Assembly (NCBI RefSeq): GCF_947492965.1
Contig: NZ_CANLOZ010000003.1
Location: forward strand, 186,001 to 250,000
Length of the DNA stretch: 64,000 bases
Reading direction: 5' to 3'
Source of the DNA: an uncultured Aquimarina sp.
GTDB taxonomy: Bacteria > Bacteroidota > Bacteroidia > Flavobacteriales > Flavobacteriaceae
The notes beneath the pieces are model-generated. The model was not told the origin of the DNA. It saw only the letters and a list, made by a program, of their open reading frames with translations, and made no database searches. The position numbers were made by a program, and so were the translations under genes. Positions 36,346 through 46,545 of the stretch are shown piece after piece (position 1 is the first letter of the stretch; the number at the start of each line of letters is the position of its first letter).

Positions 36346-37794
36346 ATGAAAGCAAAAGAATATCAACTTTTTATTAATGGAGAATGGGCTAACGCCACAT
36401 CTGGAAAAACTGCTGATATTACCAGTCCAATAGATGAAAGTGTTGTCGGAACCGTGCAAATGGGTGTAGAAGAAGATGCAAAAATTGCCCTGGAAGCAGC
36501 CGAAAAAGCACAAAAAGAATGGAGAAAAGTTCCTCCTAGAAAGCGTGCAGAACTTATGCGAAAGTTTGCTGCCGAAATAAGAGCAAATAAGCCATATCTA
36601 GCAGAATTATTAACCAGAGAACAAGGTAAAATTATTTCCTTGGCGGAAATCGAAGTAGAAGTTACGGCAACTTTTATAGAATATGCTTGTGATTGGGCTC
36701 GACATATAGAAGGTGATATTATGCCTTCTGATAATGAAAATGAACATATTTACATACATAAAATTCCAAGAGGAGTTGTTGTAGCAATTACTGCCTGGAA
36801 CTTTCCTCTAGCCTTAGCTGGTAGAAAAATAGGTCCAGCTTTGGTAGCCGGAAATGCAATTGTAGTAAAACCAACACAAGAAACTCCTTTAGCAACTTTA
36901 GAATTAGGTTTTATTGCCGAAAAAGTAGGTTTACCTAAAGGATTATTAAATGTGGTAACTGGATCAGGAAGAGTACTTGGGAATGCATTAGTGGAAAATC
37001 CAATTACCAAAATGGTTACCATGACAGGTAGTACTCCAGCAGGTCAGCAGATTTTTAAAGCAGCAGCTCAAAACCTTACTCATGTTCAGTTAGAACTTGG
37101 AGGAAAAGCACCAGCTATAGTATTTGCAGATGCAGACTTAGATCAGGCTGCTGAAGCAGCATTCCACTCCAGATTTGATAATTGTGGACAGGTATGTACT
37201 TGTAATGAACGTATGTATGTGCATGAAGATGTATACGATGCGTTTATGGAGAAATTTATGGAGCATTTAAAGACTTACAAGGTTGGAAATCCTTTAGATA
37301 GAAGTGTATCGATGGGACCTAAAGTGAATGCCTCAGAATTGAAAAACATGCAACATTTAGTGGAGGTAAGTATAAAAGAGGGAGCCACTGTTGCAACGGG
37401 TGGAAAAAGACCAGAAGGAGCTGAATTTGAAAAAGGGCATTGGTTCGAACCTACAGTACTTACAAATGTAACTCAAGAAATGACTATCGTACACGAAGAA
37501 TCATTTGGGCCGATATTACCTGTAATTAAATTTTCTGAGTTTGATCAGGTGATTAGATATGCTAATGATTGCGAATATGGACTGGCAGCCATGATTTTTA
37601 CCAAAGATATGGCAACCATATTACGTTGTAATGATGAATTAGAATTTGGTGAAATCTATGTGAATAGAGGTCATGGAGAGCAGCATCAAGGATTCCATAA
37701 TGGATATAAGCTTTCAGGAAGCGGAGGAGAAGATGGAAAGTACGGATTCGAACAGTATCTGGAAAAGAAAACCTTTTATATGAATTATAAATAA
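36346..37794 (+). CDS. Aldehyde dehydrogenase, probable 3,6-anhydro-L-galactose dehydrogenase
   Basis: 482 residues. NAD-binding '[21 protein letters not shown]', general base in [16 protein letters not shown], catalytic Cys284 in [12 protein letters not shown], and C-terminal '[15 protein letters not shown]'. The GQVCTC pattern is like AldA/lactaldehyde dehydrogenase. It has no signal peptide. The next gene is an AHG-acid cycloisomerase, so oxidation of 3,6-anhydro-L-galactose to 3,6-anhydrogalactonate is the clear candidate reaction. Confidence 0.9.
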   Translation: MKAKEYQLFINGEWANATSGKTADITSPIDESVVGTVQMGVEEDAKIALEAAEKAQKEWRKVPPRKRAELMRKFAAEIRANKPYLAELLTREQGKIISLAEIEVEVTATFIEYACDWARHIEGDIMPSDNENEHIYIHKIPRGVVVAITAWNFPLALAGRKIGPALVAGNAIVVKPTQETPLATLELGFIAEKVGLPKGLLNVVTGSGRVLGNALVENPITKMVTMTGSTPAGQQIFKAAAQNLTHVQLELGGKAPAIVFADADLDQAAEAAFHSRFDNCGQVCTCNERMYVHEDVYDAFMEKFMEHLKTYKVGNPLDRSVSMGPKVNASELKNMQHLVEVSIKEGATVATGGKRPEGAEFEKGHWFEPTVLTNVTQEMTIVHEESFGPILPVIKFSEFDQVIRYANDCEYGLAAMIFTKDMATILRCNDELEFGEIYVNRGHGEQHQGFHNGYKLSGSGGEDGKYGFEQYLEKKTFYMNYK

Positions 37795-37807
37795 TAGGTT
37801 ACAATTA

Positions 37808-38902
37808 ATGGATACCCAAATTAAAGATATAGAAGTTAGATTATTCGAAGTACCTCTGCCAGAAGTACTTTCTGACGCCAAACATGGAGATCATTATCAT
37901 TTTGAGTTAGTTACTACCACCATTACCTTAAATGATGGAAGTCAAGGTACAGGATATACCTATACCGGTGGTAAAGGTGGTAGAGCTATAAAAGCAATGA
38001 TAGCATATGATTTTAAAGAAGCTCTAATCGGAAAAGATGGTGCTGATATTGAAGGAATCTATGATTTTTTAGAATGGCATATCCACTATGTAGGAAGAGG
38101 AGGAATTGCTTCTTTTGCCATTTCTACTGTAGATATAGCTTTGTGGGATATACACTGTAAAAGGCTAGGACAACCTCTTTGGAAAGTCGCTGGAGGAGCA
38201 AATAATACGTGCAAAGCGTATTGTGGAGGAATTGATTTACAATTTCCATTGCCAAAGTTGCTACAGAACATGGATACCTATCTATCCAATGGTTTTAATG
38301 CGGTCAAAATTAAGATTGGTAGAGAAAATTTAGATGAAGATATTGAGCGTATAAAGGCAGTGAGAGAGCATATTGGTCCTGATGTTACTTTTATGGTAGA
38401 TGCCAATTATTCTATGAGTATTGATAAAGCTATCGAAGCGATCAGTAGATTTAAAGAATATGATATTACTTGGTTTGAAGAACCTATAATTCCAGATCAT
38501 TATAAGGGATATGGTGAAATAGTAGAAAGAACAGGCTTTCCTCTAGCTATGGGAGAAAATCTACATACAATTCACGAGTTTGAATATGCATTTGAGCAAT
38601 CAAAATTATCCTTTATACAACCAGATGCTTCTAATTGTGGAGGTATTACAGGGTGGTTGCGTGTTGCCCAACTGGCAAGACAACATAACATTCCGGTATG
38701 TTCTCATGGCATGCAAGAATTGCATGTAAGTTTGGTGTCTTCCCAAGAAAATGCAGGATGGTTAGAGGTGCATAGTTTTCCTATTGATGAATATACATTA
38801 AGACCGTTAATTGTAGAAAACCACAGAGCAGTAGCTCCTGATATTGCTGGAACTGGTGTTGTTTTCAATTGGGGAAAATTAGAGCCTTTTGAACAGCACT
38901 AG
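37808..38902 (+). CDS. 3,6-anhydro-L-galactonate cycloisomerase (enolase superfamily)
   Basis: 364 residues of the mandelate racemase/muconate lactonizing family, the length known for AHG-acid cycloisomerases. Seen: catalytic Lys in [11 protein letters not shown], metal ligands Asp in 'FMVDANYSM', Glu in [11 protein letters not shown] and Glu in [11 protein letters not shown], and His in '[12 protein letters not shown]'. It opens the anhydro ring to give 2-keto-3-deoxy-L-galactonate. Direct neighbour of the aldehyde dehydrogenase (13 bp), which is the usual pairing in agar loci. Confidence 0.9.
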   Translation: MDTQIKDIEVRLFEVPLPEVLSDAKHGDHYHFELVTTTITLNDGSQGTGYTYTGGKGGRAIKAMIAYDFKEALIGKDGADIEGIYDFLEWHIHYVGRGGIASFAISTVDIALWDIHCKRLGQPLWKVAGGANNTCKAYCGGIDLQFPLPKLLQNMDTYLSNGFNAVKIKIGRENLDEDIERIKAVREHIGPDVTFMVDANYSMSIDKAIEAISRFKEYDITWFEEPIIPDHYKGYGEIVERTGFPLAMGENLHTIHEFEYAFEQSKLSFIQPDASNCGGITGWLRVAQLARQHNIPVCSHGMQELHVSLVSSQENAGWLEVHSFPIDEYTLRPLIVENHRAVAPDIAGTGVVFNWGKLEPFEQH

Positions 38903-38948
38903 TACGATTCACATAAATTATTTAATAACCCACACATTTTAATAGTCA

Positions 38949-40001
38949 ATGAAAGTAGAAAAAACAAATTTTGGTAATATAGAAAGCGATCAGGTTTTCC
39001 TATATGAATTGTCTAATGATAATGGTGTGGTAGTAAAAGTATCGAATTACGGAGCAACGATTACGGCTATTCTTACACCAGATAATCAAGGTAACTCCAG
39101 AGAGATTACCTGTGGTTTTGAGAATATTGATGGTTATTTTTCAGAAGAGTATAAGAATAACGCTCCGTATTTCGGTGGAACAGTAGGAAGATGTGCTTCT
39201 CGTATTCATGAAGGAAAATTTACCTTAGAAGGTAAAGAATATTCCTTGGTTGGTAATGATAGAGGAAACCATTTACATGGAGGAACTCAAGGATTTGACA
39301 GAAGAATATGGACAGTAGAGGGTTATGATAATATGAAAGATGAAGTTACGGTCATCATGAGTTTACAAAGCCCCGATATGGAAGAGGGATATCCAGGAAA
39401 TGTAAATGCTAAGGTTCGTTTTACCCTTACCAACGAAAACGAACTAATTATTTCTTATAAAGCGAATACGGATAAAGCGACTCCAATTTCATTAACCAAT
39501 CATTCTTATTTTAATTTATCTGGTTTCGAAGAAACTGTTCACAATCATAAAGTAACCATTCATTCAGATGCTTTTTTAGAAGGTGATGACAAAGGAGTAG
39601 CTCAAGGAGGAGTAATAGAGGTGGATGGAAGACCAGAAGATTTTAGGAATGGAAAGTTTTTTAAAGAAGCTTTAGATCATATGGAAACTGGTTTTGATCA
39701 TTATTTTTTGTTCCCAAAAGATTTTGAGTTAAGGAAAGTAGCCTCTTTTGAGCATGCAGGAACTGGAAGAACTATGGAAGTTTCAACCACAGAACCTGGA
39801 ATGCTATTTTATTCAGGGTATTTTACTTCTGATGCACTAAAAAGAGAAACAGGAGATCAGTATGGACAATACAAGGCATTTTGTTGCGAAACCCATCGAT
39901 ATCCGAATGGAGTAAATTTAGAGGATGCTCCTAAAACGATTACCTATCCCGAAGAACCATTTACCAGTACTACTATATTCAAATTTTCTACAATTAAGTA
40001 G
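38949..40001 (+). CDS. galM: Aldose 1-epimerase (galactose mutarotase)
   Basis: 350 residues. Catalytic His in GNHLHGGTQGFDRR and 'TNHSYFNLSG', catalytic Glu in FCCETHRYPNGVN. No signal peptide. It interconverts beta- and alpha-D-galactose, supplying the alpha anomer needed by GalK after GH2 has released beta-galactose. Its position inside the AHG operon links both monosaccharide branches. Confidence 0.93.
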   Translation: MKVEKTNFGNIESDQVFLYELSNDNGVVVKVSNYGATITAILTPDNQGNSREITCGFENIDGYFSEEYKNNAPYFGGTVGRCASRIHEGKFTLEGKEYSLVGNDRGNHLHGGTQGFDRRIWTVEGYDNMKDEVTVIMSLQSPDMEEGYPGNVNAKVRFTLTNENELIISYKANTDKATPISLTNHSYFNLSGFEETVHNHKVTIHSDAFLEGDDKGVAQGGVIEVDGRPEDFRNGKFFKEALDHMETGFDHYFLFPKDFELRKVASFEHAGTGRTMEVSTTEPGMLFYSGYFTSDALKRETGDQYGQYKAFCCETHRYPNGVNLEDAPKTITYPEEPFTSTTIFKFSTIK

Positions 40002-40056
40002 TCAAGAAGATATATAAAATTAATAGCACAATACTCAACTTTTAAAATTAATAATT

Positions 40057-41076
40057 ATGACTATAGGAATATTATTTGCAGTCCTCGCTGGATTAATGCT
40101 TGGACTATATGCATTGCCCGAAAAATATACCAAAGGATACGAGTTTGAAAACACTTGGGGTATGATGTTTTTTATCAATATGCTCATTATTCCAATAGCT
40201 GCTGGTTTTTTATTAGTGAAAGACTTTGATGTTATCATTTCGAATATCCCAACTGATATCCTTTGGAAAATGGGAGTAGCCAGTATTCTTTGGGGTATTG
40301 GTGTTATGATGTGGGGAAAAGCAATTAATTACATTGGCTTGTCCTTAGGTTTTTCGATTTTTATTGGTACCGTTATTCTTGTAGGATCTTTATTACCGTT
40401 CTTAGTGGATGGATTACCTTCCAATAATGTGTTTATGGTAATCCTTTTAGGAATTTTAATAGTGCTATTTGGGGTGTCTTTTAATGGGAAAGCAGGAATG
40501 CTGAGACAAGCAGAAGATCAAAAAAATAGTAGAGAAAAATTAGATGGAAAAGCGTCTTCGATGACTATTGGAATTATTATAGCTGTTATTGGAGGTTTGT
40601 TAGCTACTGGTTTTAGTTATGCGAATGCCTATGGAAGACCGTATTTGCATCAGGCTTGTCAAGAAGCTGGAAATCCAGAGTGGATTACGGCAGTTATGGT
40701 AATGGTGGTCATCTATGTATCTGGAGCTATTTTTGTGATTCCTTATTTTATATATCAATTGAGTGCTAAGAAATTGTGGAGCAAATTCAATTCTTCGCAT
40801 ACATCGAAAAACTTGTTTTATACATTTATCATGGCACTTTTAAACTTTGCTGCTTCAGGAACTTTTGCCTTTGCAGCTTACAAATTAGGATCTTCAGGGA
40901 ATACGGTTGGATATGCCATATTTAATACGGTATGTGTTGCTGTAGCTATAATTACTGGAATACTTACTGGTGAGTGGAGTAGCACGAGTGCTAAACCGAG
41001 AAAAATTCTTTATCTAGGATTAACTGCAATGATATTAGGAGTAATCGTAATTGCTTCAGGAAACGCAATGGGTTAA
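40057..41076 (+). CDS. RhaT/GRP-family sugar permease
   Basis: 339 residues with ten predicted membrane helices. The start 'LFAVLAGLMLGLYALPEKYTK' and 'WGKAINYIGLSLGFSIFIGT' are typical of the L-rhamnose-proton/glucose-ribose-porter-like drug/metabolite superfamily. Inner-membrane uptake of an agar monosaccharide is inferred; AHG or galactose are the obvious choices. The operon has two different transporters, which would allow one for each sugar. Confidence 0.85.
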   Translation: MTIGILFAVLAGLMLGLYALPEKYTKGYEFENTWGMMFFINMLIIPIAAGFLLVKDFDVIISNIPTDILWKMGVASILWGIGVMMWGKAINYIGLSLGFSIFIGTVILVGSLLPFLVDGLPSNNVFMVILLGILIVLFGVSFNGKAGMLRQAEDQKNSREKLDGKASSMTIGIIIAVIGGLLATGFSYANAYGRPYLHQACQEAGNPEWITAVMVMVVIYVSGAIFVIPYFIYQLSAKKLWSKFNSSHTSKNLFYTFIMALLNFAASGTFAFAAYKLGSSGNTVGYAIFNTVCVAVAIITGILTGEWSSTSAKPRKILYLGLTAMILGVIVIASGNAMG

Positions 41077-41136
41077 AATCCTGTAAAAAGGAAGAATACT
41101 GTTGTTTTCAATTTTAAATAATTCTATCAAAATCTT

Positions 41137-42717
41137 ATGGGTATTATCACTTTTCTTGGCTTTACCTTGCTGGTAGCTTTGATTTCATATTTAGCAACAA
41201 AAAAAACGGATGAGAAATCATATACAGGTTATTTTTTGGCTGGTAGAAGCTTAACAGCTCCAGTGATTGCAGGTTCATTATTACTTACTAATTTATCTAC
41301 AGAACAGATTGTAGGGTTAAATGGGCAGGCTTTTTCTGAAGGAATTTTGGTAATGGCTTGGGAAACACTAGCCGCAATCGCCATGGTAGTAACTGCCTTA
41401 TATTTATTACCACGATATCTTAAAGAAGGATTAACAACAGTTCCTCAGTTTTTAGAAAGAAGGTATGATGTTGACACTAAAACGATTACTTCGGGATTGT
41501 TTCTTACAGGGTATGTGGTAGTGCTTTTACCTATTGTTTTATATTCTGGAGCTCTAGCCATTAGTACCATTTTTGATATTCCAACATTACTCAATGTAGA
41601 TAAAACAACCGCATTATGGATTACAGTATTTTCCATTGGAATTATTGGTTCTATCTATGCAATTTTTGGAGGACTTAAAGCAGTTGCGGTTTCAGATACA
41701 ATCAATGCAGTTGGATTGTTGATAGGTGGTTCGATTATTCCTGTTTTAGGTTTGATGTTAGTAGGTGATGGTAATATGGTAGAAGGGTTTACGGAGTTAT
41801 GGGCAGCAAATCCTGATAAATTTAAATCAATGGGTAGCGAAGATTCTTCTGTACCTATCAGTACTATTTTTACAGGAATGATGTTGGTTCAATTATTTTA
41901 TTGGGGAACAAATCAGGCAATTATTCAACGAGCATTAGGTGCTAAGAACCTTAAAGAAGGACAAAAAGGAATCCTTTTAGCTTCTTTTATTAAAATATTA
42001 GGACCAGTATTAGTGGTGTTACCAGGAATTATTGCGTTTCATTTATACGGAGATAGTATTACCAATCCAGATGAAGCCTATCCTACCTTAGTGCGTAAAG
42101 TTTTACCAACTTCATTGATTGGCTTTTTCGCTGCTGTACTTTTTGGTGCTATTTTGAGTTCATTTAATAGTGCTTTAAATAGTTCTGTTACTCTTTTTGG
42201 AGTAGATATTTATAAAGGCTATATCAATAAAAGTGCTTCTGAAAAACAGATCGTAAAAACCGGAAAGGTATTCGGAATCATTCTCGCAGTATTATCTATG
42301 TTTATTGCACCACTGATTGCAAATGCTCCTTCGGGTTTGTTTGGGTATTTACAACAAGTTAACGGATGCTATACAATCCCTATTTTAACGATCATAATTA
42401 TGGGATACTTAACAAAGCGGATTCCTGCTGTTGCGGCCAAAGTAGCTATTATTTTAGGAGCAGTGGTGTACTTGATTTATGTTATTTTAGATAATACAGT
42501 GATGAAGGGTACATTTCCTCATTTTTTACATGTGCAAGGAGTGCTATTTGCCATTAACATTTTAATAATGATTATAATTGGTAAAATGTTTCCACGTAAA
42601 GAAGCTTTTAAAATTGAATATACCAAGGAAGTAAATATTACACCTTGGAAATATACCATTCCAGTAGGAGTAGCTATTTGTGTAATTGTGATTTTGATTT
42701 ACTTGACTTTTAGATAG
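41137..42717 (+). CDS. Sodium/solute symporter (SSS/SGLT family)
   Basis: 526 residues, about 14 membrane helices. 'SYTGYFLAGRSLTAPVIAGS', 'LTNLSTEQIVGLNGQAFSEG' and FGAILSSFNSALNSSVTLF are typical of SGLT-like sugar symporters. It imports a monosaccharide with Na+. Last gene of the operon; a strong hairpin terminator follows. Confidence 0.9.
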   Translation: MGIITFLGFTLLVALISYLATKKTDEKSYTGYFLAGRSLTAPVIAGSLLLTNLSTEQIVGLNGQAFSEGILVMAWETLAAIAMVVTALYLLPRYLKEGLTTVPQFLERRYDVDTKTITSGLFLTGYVVVLLPIVLYSGALAISTIFDIPTLLNVDKTTALWITVFSIGIIGSIYAIFGGLKAVAVSDTINAVGLLIGGSIIPVLGLMLVGDGNMVEGFTELWAANPDKFKSMGSEDSSVPISTIFTGMMLVQLFYWGTNQAIIQRALGAKNLKEGQKGILLASFIKILGPVLVVLPGIIAFHLYGDSITNPDEAYPTLVRKVLPTSLIGFFAAVLFGAILSSFNSALNSSVTLFGVDIYKGYINKSASEKQIVKTGKVFGIILAVLSMFIAPLIANAPSGLFGYLQQVNGCYTIPILTIIIMGYLTKRIPAVAAKVAIILGAVVYLIYVILDNTVMKGTFPHFLHVQGVLFAINILIMIIIGKMFPRKEAFKIEYTKEVNITPWKYTIPVGVAICVIVILIYLTFR

Positions 42718-42830
42718 TGTTTTACCCAATTTCAGCCCGATAAAGTGCTGATTTTACTGCTTTCTATTTTTTATGTTTTTGCTTTATAGGCGCATTCAGA
42801 AAACAGCCTAATTTTCAAAGAAGAATTTAA

Positions 42831-42875
42831 AAAAATCCAAGATTTTCGATTTTGTAGTCTTGGATTTTTGATTTT
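42831..42875. terminator. Terminator after the AHG/galactose operon
   Basis: AAAAATCCAAGA (42831-42842) and its exact reverse complement TCTTGGATTTTT (42858-42869) form a 12-bp stem with a 15-nt loop, followed by T-rich DNA and preceded by A-rich DNA, so it can work in both directions. It separates the agar operon from the decayed transposase. Confidence 0.8.
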
Positions 42876-42957
42876 AAGCTCTCAGGTGTAGTTTTTTCTG
42901 TTTTGGGTAGTATTCAGACATAGGTATCCCGTGATTTTCATTTTTAAATTAAAAGAA

Positions 42958-44485
42958 TTAGGCTGCTAGCTGCTGAGCTAGATACATTCGTCTTCCGATC
43001 TCTAGGGCATTTGCGGTGTGTATGCCAAAGAAAATCCAAAGTATTTCTGTGGCTTTGGTTTTGGCTTTGGCTTTGATTTTTTTGAGATGATAGTACTCCT
43101 TTTCTTTACCAAAGCTACCCTCTAATCGAGTCGCTCTTTCTTTTGTAATAAGTACTTTTAGCTTTTTTTCTGCTTTATAATTTTTTGGGAGTTTTCCTTT
43201 CCTTTTAAAGTCGGTTTTAATGTTATGATGGGTAACATATTTCCTGTTCTTGTTGGTAGCATAAAAAGCGTCGGCTCCTAAAACCCTGGTTTTTCTATGG
43301 GTGAGGCTTTGGGCTTTATAGATGGTTGATTGCAATCTTGTGCCTTCATTAAAGGCATTAAAGCTAATGTGCTCAATAAAACTAATACCATCTATCTGTA
43401 GTTTGTTGACCTTGGCGCCAAATTCAACGGACTTGATTTCTTTACCACGTACAATTGGGCGCACGTAGTCTTTGGATATACTTACCATACGGTCTTTTAT
43501 TTTTGCTCCTGTCTTAAAATATGCTTTTTGTTGTGTGTAGATTTTTTTGATAGTGGCTACCCTACGATAGTAAGCAACATTAAAAGTGATCGGGTGAGAT
43601 TCGCGTAGGGATTGCTCAAAGTTGATAAACTTTTTTAAAAGCCCTAGTAATCCACGAGTTAGTGGAATACGTTTCTTTTGAGTCTTCATACGCATAAAAG
43701 TGGCATCAGGATCCGTCTTGCTCATACTACCACGATCTTTTAACAGAGCTTCTTGTCTATTATATTTGTCAATATTAGAAGGCCAGTGCTTTTTGCCATA
43801 GCTAAGTTTTTGTTTTACTTTTTTATCCACTTCTTTACCTTCTAATGCTTGGTTGATTTGAGCAATGGTTTGGGATACCTGTTCTGGGTCAATGGCTTCA
43901 AAATTTGGAGTATTAGGTGCTTGTTCTTCAGTAGCATAGACCTTTTCTACATAAGCCCATAATTCCTTGAGTTGCTTGGTTATCTTACCTCTATTGGTGT
44001 TGATGCTTTTTGCCTAAACAAAAGTATAACGATTGGCATTGGCTTCGATTTTTGTACCATCAACATATAAATCTTTCAACGACAAATATCCTTGCTTACA
44101 GTAAAATAACTACTTGATTGAAAATCTTTTTTAAATGACCTTTTAAGCGTTTACCTCTAAAATCATTGATTGTATTATGATCAGGAGTATTTCCACCACT
44201 GAGCCACATAAAATGAACATTCTCTTGTAAAGCTTGTTCTATCTTACGAGAAGAGTAAAGATTACGTAAATAAGCATAGATAATAACCTTCAGCAGCATA
44301 CGAGGATGATAGCTCGAAGTACCACCTCCCTTATAGGTTTTGGTGAGTTTATCGATATTCAAATGATCGACAATAGTACTTACTATACGGACAGGATGAT
44401 TTTGGAGAACCAGATCATCATAACTGGGAGGTAAAAGACGTAATTGATCTTGATCATACCTCTTGAAAACAACGTGGCGACTCAT
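42958..44485 (-). pseudogene. Broken IS1182-family transposase
   Basis: The intact gene would start at ATG 44485 (MSRHVVFKRYDQDQLRLLPP); ATG 44518 is an alternative. Residues run normally to 'FNQVVILL', where a one-base frameshift gives TAA at 44098-44096. The true frame continues as GYLSLKDLYVDGTKIEANAN, then meets an in-frame TAG at 44016-44014 (TFV*AKS). It resumes through 'FEAIDPEQVSQTIAQIN' to the C-terminal DDE part (LGADAFYATNKNRKYVTHHN, ERATRLEGSFGKEKEYYHLK), ending at 42958. Two lesions make it inactive. Confidence 0.88.
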
Positions 44486-44524
44486 ACCTAAAGATAAAAA
44501 GTCTAAAGCTTTTAGCAAAAAAAA

Positions 44525-44556
44525 AGAGACTGCCTTTTCAGACAGCCTCTTTTCTT
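44525..44556 (-). terminator. Hairpin terminator upstream of the transposase
   Basis: On the minus strand, AGAGGCTGTC / TGAAAA loop / GGCAGTCTCT followed by a run of T forms a 10-bp stem with two G-U pairs. It would stop leftward transcripts before they enter the transposase gene, a known feature of insertion-sequence ends. Confidence 0.6.
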
Positions 44557-44793
44557 TGTTGTATAGTCGGGTAGAGATTTATCGAAATTTTTTAATGGAG
44601 GATGGGAAGTTTCATATTTGCGTGCAGTTCTCATAATAAATTGTTGTAGTATAAACTTATGTAGTTCAACAAAAATCTCGCTTATTTAGATCGGATCTTA
44701 TTAATAACATTCTCTTTAAAAAGGTAACATTTTTTTTAATTTTTCTTCAAGTATAGAACACGTTCAGTTAACGGGTTTACAAAAATCAAGAAT

Positions 44794-44801
44794 TAGTTTT
44801 G
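44794..44801 (+). promoter_or_regulatory. -7 element of the PhoX-like gene
   Basis: TAGTTTTG matches the Bacteroidota -7 consensus and lies about 60 bp before the ATG at 44861. Confidence 0.4.
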
Positions 44802-44860
44802 ACCTCAATATAAGTATAGTCAGAATTAAGAATAAACGTAAACTTAAACTAACACAAATT

Positions 44861-46465
44861 ATGAAACTTAGAAAGTTAATATTAGGGATTTTAATGATTT
44901 CGGTGGTGAACATCGGATTTTATAGCTGTGAGGATGGTCGTGACGGAATCGACGGAATCGACGGGGTTGATGGTCAAGATGGAGCTGACGGTCAAGATGG
45001 TGTAGATGGTATGGATTTAACACTTGAAGAGTCTGAACCTTTAGAAAGCTCAGTTGTATCTAACGACGTTTTTGAGCTTAAAGGTAGTTTCGCTTCTTCT
45101 GCCGATTTAGAAATGATATTAACATCAGCAGATATACTTCCTTCTGATTCTACCTTCGTTTATGGTTCTTTCATGGATGGAGCAGCTCTTTATCCTGCTG
45201 GTAATGACATGTACGCATTTATCAATAACCTAGAGTCTGACTTTTCTATCGCTAGAATTATGATGAATTCAGATTTACAACCTTTACAAGGTGATTACAT
45301 TGTAAATGCTACTGCTACAGCCTTTACTGCACAATGTTCAGGTTCTTCTATCACTACAGAGGAGCATGGTTTTGGACCGCTTTACCTTTCAGGTGGTGAG
45401 TGGGGTGGAAATGCAAAAGGTGTTTACCGAGTGAATCCATTCCGTTCTACAGATGATAGAGTAGAGGCTGATAGATTACCTGCACTTGGTGAATGGTCAA
45501 CAGAAAACGCAGTAGTTATTGGTAAAGATGCATATCCTTCGCAAACAGTAGTTTTTATGGGAGATGATGATAGTAGCAATGATTATCCAGAAGCTCACTT
45601 TGCTATGTATGTTGGTGCTAGAGGAGATTTAAATGGAGGAAGCTTATATGTTTTAAGAGGAACAAACCCTACTGAAACAGCTCCTGGTGCTGGTGGTCAA
45701 CTTTTCGAAATGGGTATGGCAGAAGGTACATCGTATGATGTGGAATGGGTAGAAGTTACCGAGAGAACTTTAAATGAATTAAATCAAGAAGCAATAGACT
45801 CTTTAGCTATCGGTTTTCAGAGAATTGAGGATATCGACTGGAGAAGAGGTTCTGCAGATGCTAACAGAGAGGTATATTTTAATGCTACTGGAAGATACAG
45901 AAGTGACAATCCTGATTTAGCGAACAGAGGTACAACTTTTGGACGTGTATATAAATTAGTAATGAATCCAGACGATCCTACTGGACCTGCTACTTTAGAA
46001 GTAGTTATGGATGGAGACCTTGAGGGTGGTAAAGCTGATGGTATGCATTCTCCTGATAACATATTAGTGACTGAAAATTATGCTTACATTCAAGAAGATC
46101 CTAATGGTTACGCAGATTTGAACGCTGACATTACAGGTTATGCTAAATTATGGCAATTGGATTTGAATACTGGAGCCGTAACCGAAGTAATGGAATGTAA
46201 TCAAGTTGCAGCAGCCGGAATGGGTATTGGAAATACAGATAGCTATTGGGAAATAACTGGTTTAATTGATGTTACCGATATTATAGGTGCTACAGAGTCT
46301 ACTTTCATTGGTGGGGCACAAGTACATGGATGGAATTACAGTAGTCAACCTGAATCAGCTGTACGTGCTGATGGTGCTAAATTCTACGATCCTACTGCAA
46401 TCGATGAGTCTTCTGCTAGACTTGAAGGTTCATTCTTGTTTAAGATCACTGGATTACCAAGATAG
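44861..46465 (+). CDS. PhoX-like (DUF839) lipoprotein with Gly-Asp repeat linker
   Basis: 534 residues. Lipoprotein signal with Cys23 (NIGFYSCEDG), then a collagen-like DG-repeat (residues about 24-50: DGIDGIDGVDGQDGADGQDG), encoded by 9-bp repeats. The rest resembles the PhoX/DUF839 phosphatase fold: 'SSITTEEHGFGPLYLSGGEW', 'YPSQTVVFMGDDDSSNDYPE' and 'MHSPDNILVTENYAYIQED'. PhoX enzymes are Ca/Fe-dependent phosphatases; whether metal ligands are complete here was not checked. The Asp-rich spacer could bind calcium or hold the domain away from the membrane. It is followed by its own terminator and a cytochrome c peroxidase. Confidence 0.72.
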   Translation: MKLRKLILGILMISVVNIGFYSCEDGRDGIDGIDGVDGQDGADGQDGVDGMDLTLEESEPLESSVVSNDVFELKGSFASSADLEMILTSADILPSDSTFVYGSFMDGAALYPAGNDMYAFINNLESDFSIARIMMNSDLQPLQGDYIVNATATAFTAQCSGSSITTEEHGFGPLYLSGGEWGGNAKGVYRVNPFRSTDDRVEADRLPALGEWSTENAVVIGKDAYPSQTVVFMGDDDSSNDYPEAHFAMYVGARGDLNGGSLYVLRGTNPTETAPGAGGQLFEMGMAEGTSYDVEWVEVTERTLNELNQEAIDSLAIGFQRIEDIDWRRGSADANREVYFNATGRYRSDNPDLANRGTTFGRVYKLVMNPDDPTGPATLEVVMDGDLEGGKADGMHSPDNILVTENYAYIQEDPNGYADLNADITGYAKLWQLDLNTGAVTEVMECNQVAAAGMGIGNTDSYWEITGLIDVTDIIGATESTFIGGAQVHGWNYSSQPESAVRADGAKFYDPTAIDESSARLEGSFLFKITGLPR

Positions 46466-46488
46466 ATATTAAGATAACAAACTTAAAT

Positions 46489-46522
46489 AAAAAGTTCCCT
46501 AAGTATTAGGGAGCTTTTTGTG
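46489..46522 (+). terminator. Terminator after the PhoX-like gene
   Basis: AAAAAGTTCCCTAA and TTAGGGAGCTTTTT form a 14-bp stem (one G-U pair) with loop GTA, ending in T residues. Confidence 0.85.
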
Positions 46523-46545
46523 TATTTAAAATTATTTCTTCCGCT

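Larger units (their letters stand above)
42795..44560 (-). mobile_element. IS1182-like insertion sequence, decayed
   Basis: A single transposase coding region on the minus strand marks an insertion sequence of the IS1182 group. The ends are uncertain. A possible imperfect inverted end pair is 'agaaaacagcct' near 42797 and its relative in the rc of 44530-44550, but gaps are needed to align them. No target duplication was found by eye. It borders the agar locus on the right. Confidence 0.5.
44519..44860. other. Intergenic region before the PhoX-like gene
   Basis: 342 bp without a gene. It has the hairpin at 44525-44556 and a TAGTTTTG element at 44794-44801 that matches TAnnTTTG, a likely -7 for the rightward PhoX-like gene. 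No -33 TTG and no copy of the agar-locus box is seen. Confidence 0.5.

Noticed and set aside
42796..44556. Firm terminal inverted repeats for the insertion sequence
   Set aside because: The candidate ends align only with gaps and no target duplication was found, so the element borders are left approximate.
44763..44779. TTCAGTTAACGGGTTTA upstream of the PhoX-like gene as a further copy of the shared box
   Set aside because: Only the TTCAGT part matches and the distance to the -7 is wrong; TTCAGT alone is expected by chance many times in 64 kb.
44932..45015. Short tandem 9-bp repeats considered as a CRISPR or regulatory repeat
   Set aside because: They are in frame and encode the Gly-Asp linker of the PhoX-like protein. 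No CRISPR array was seen anywhere in the window.
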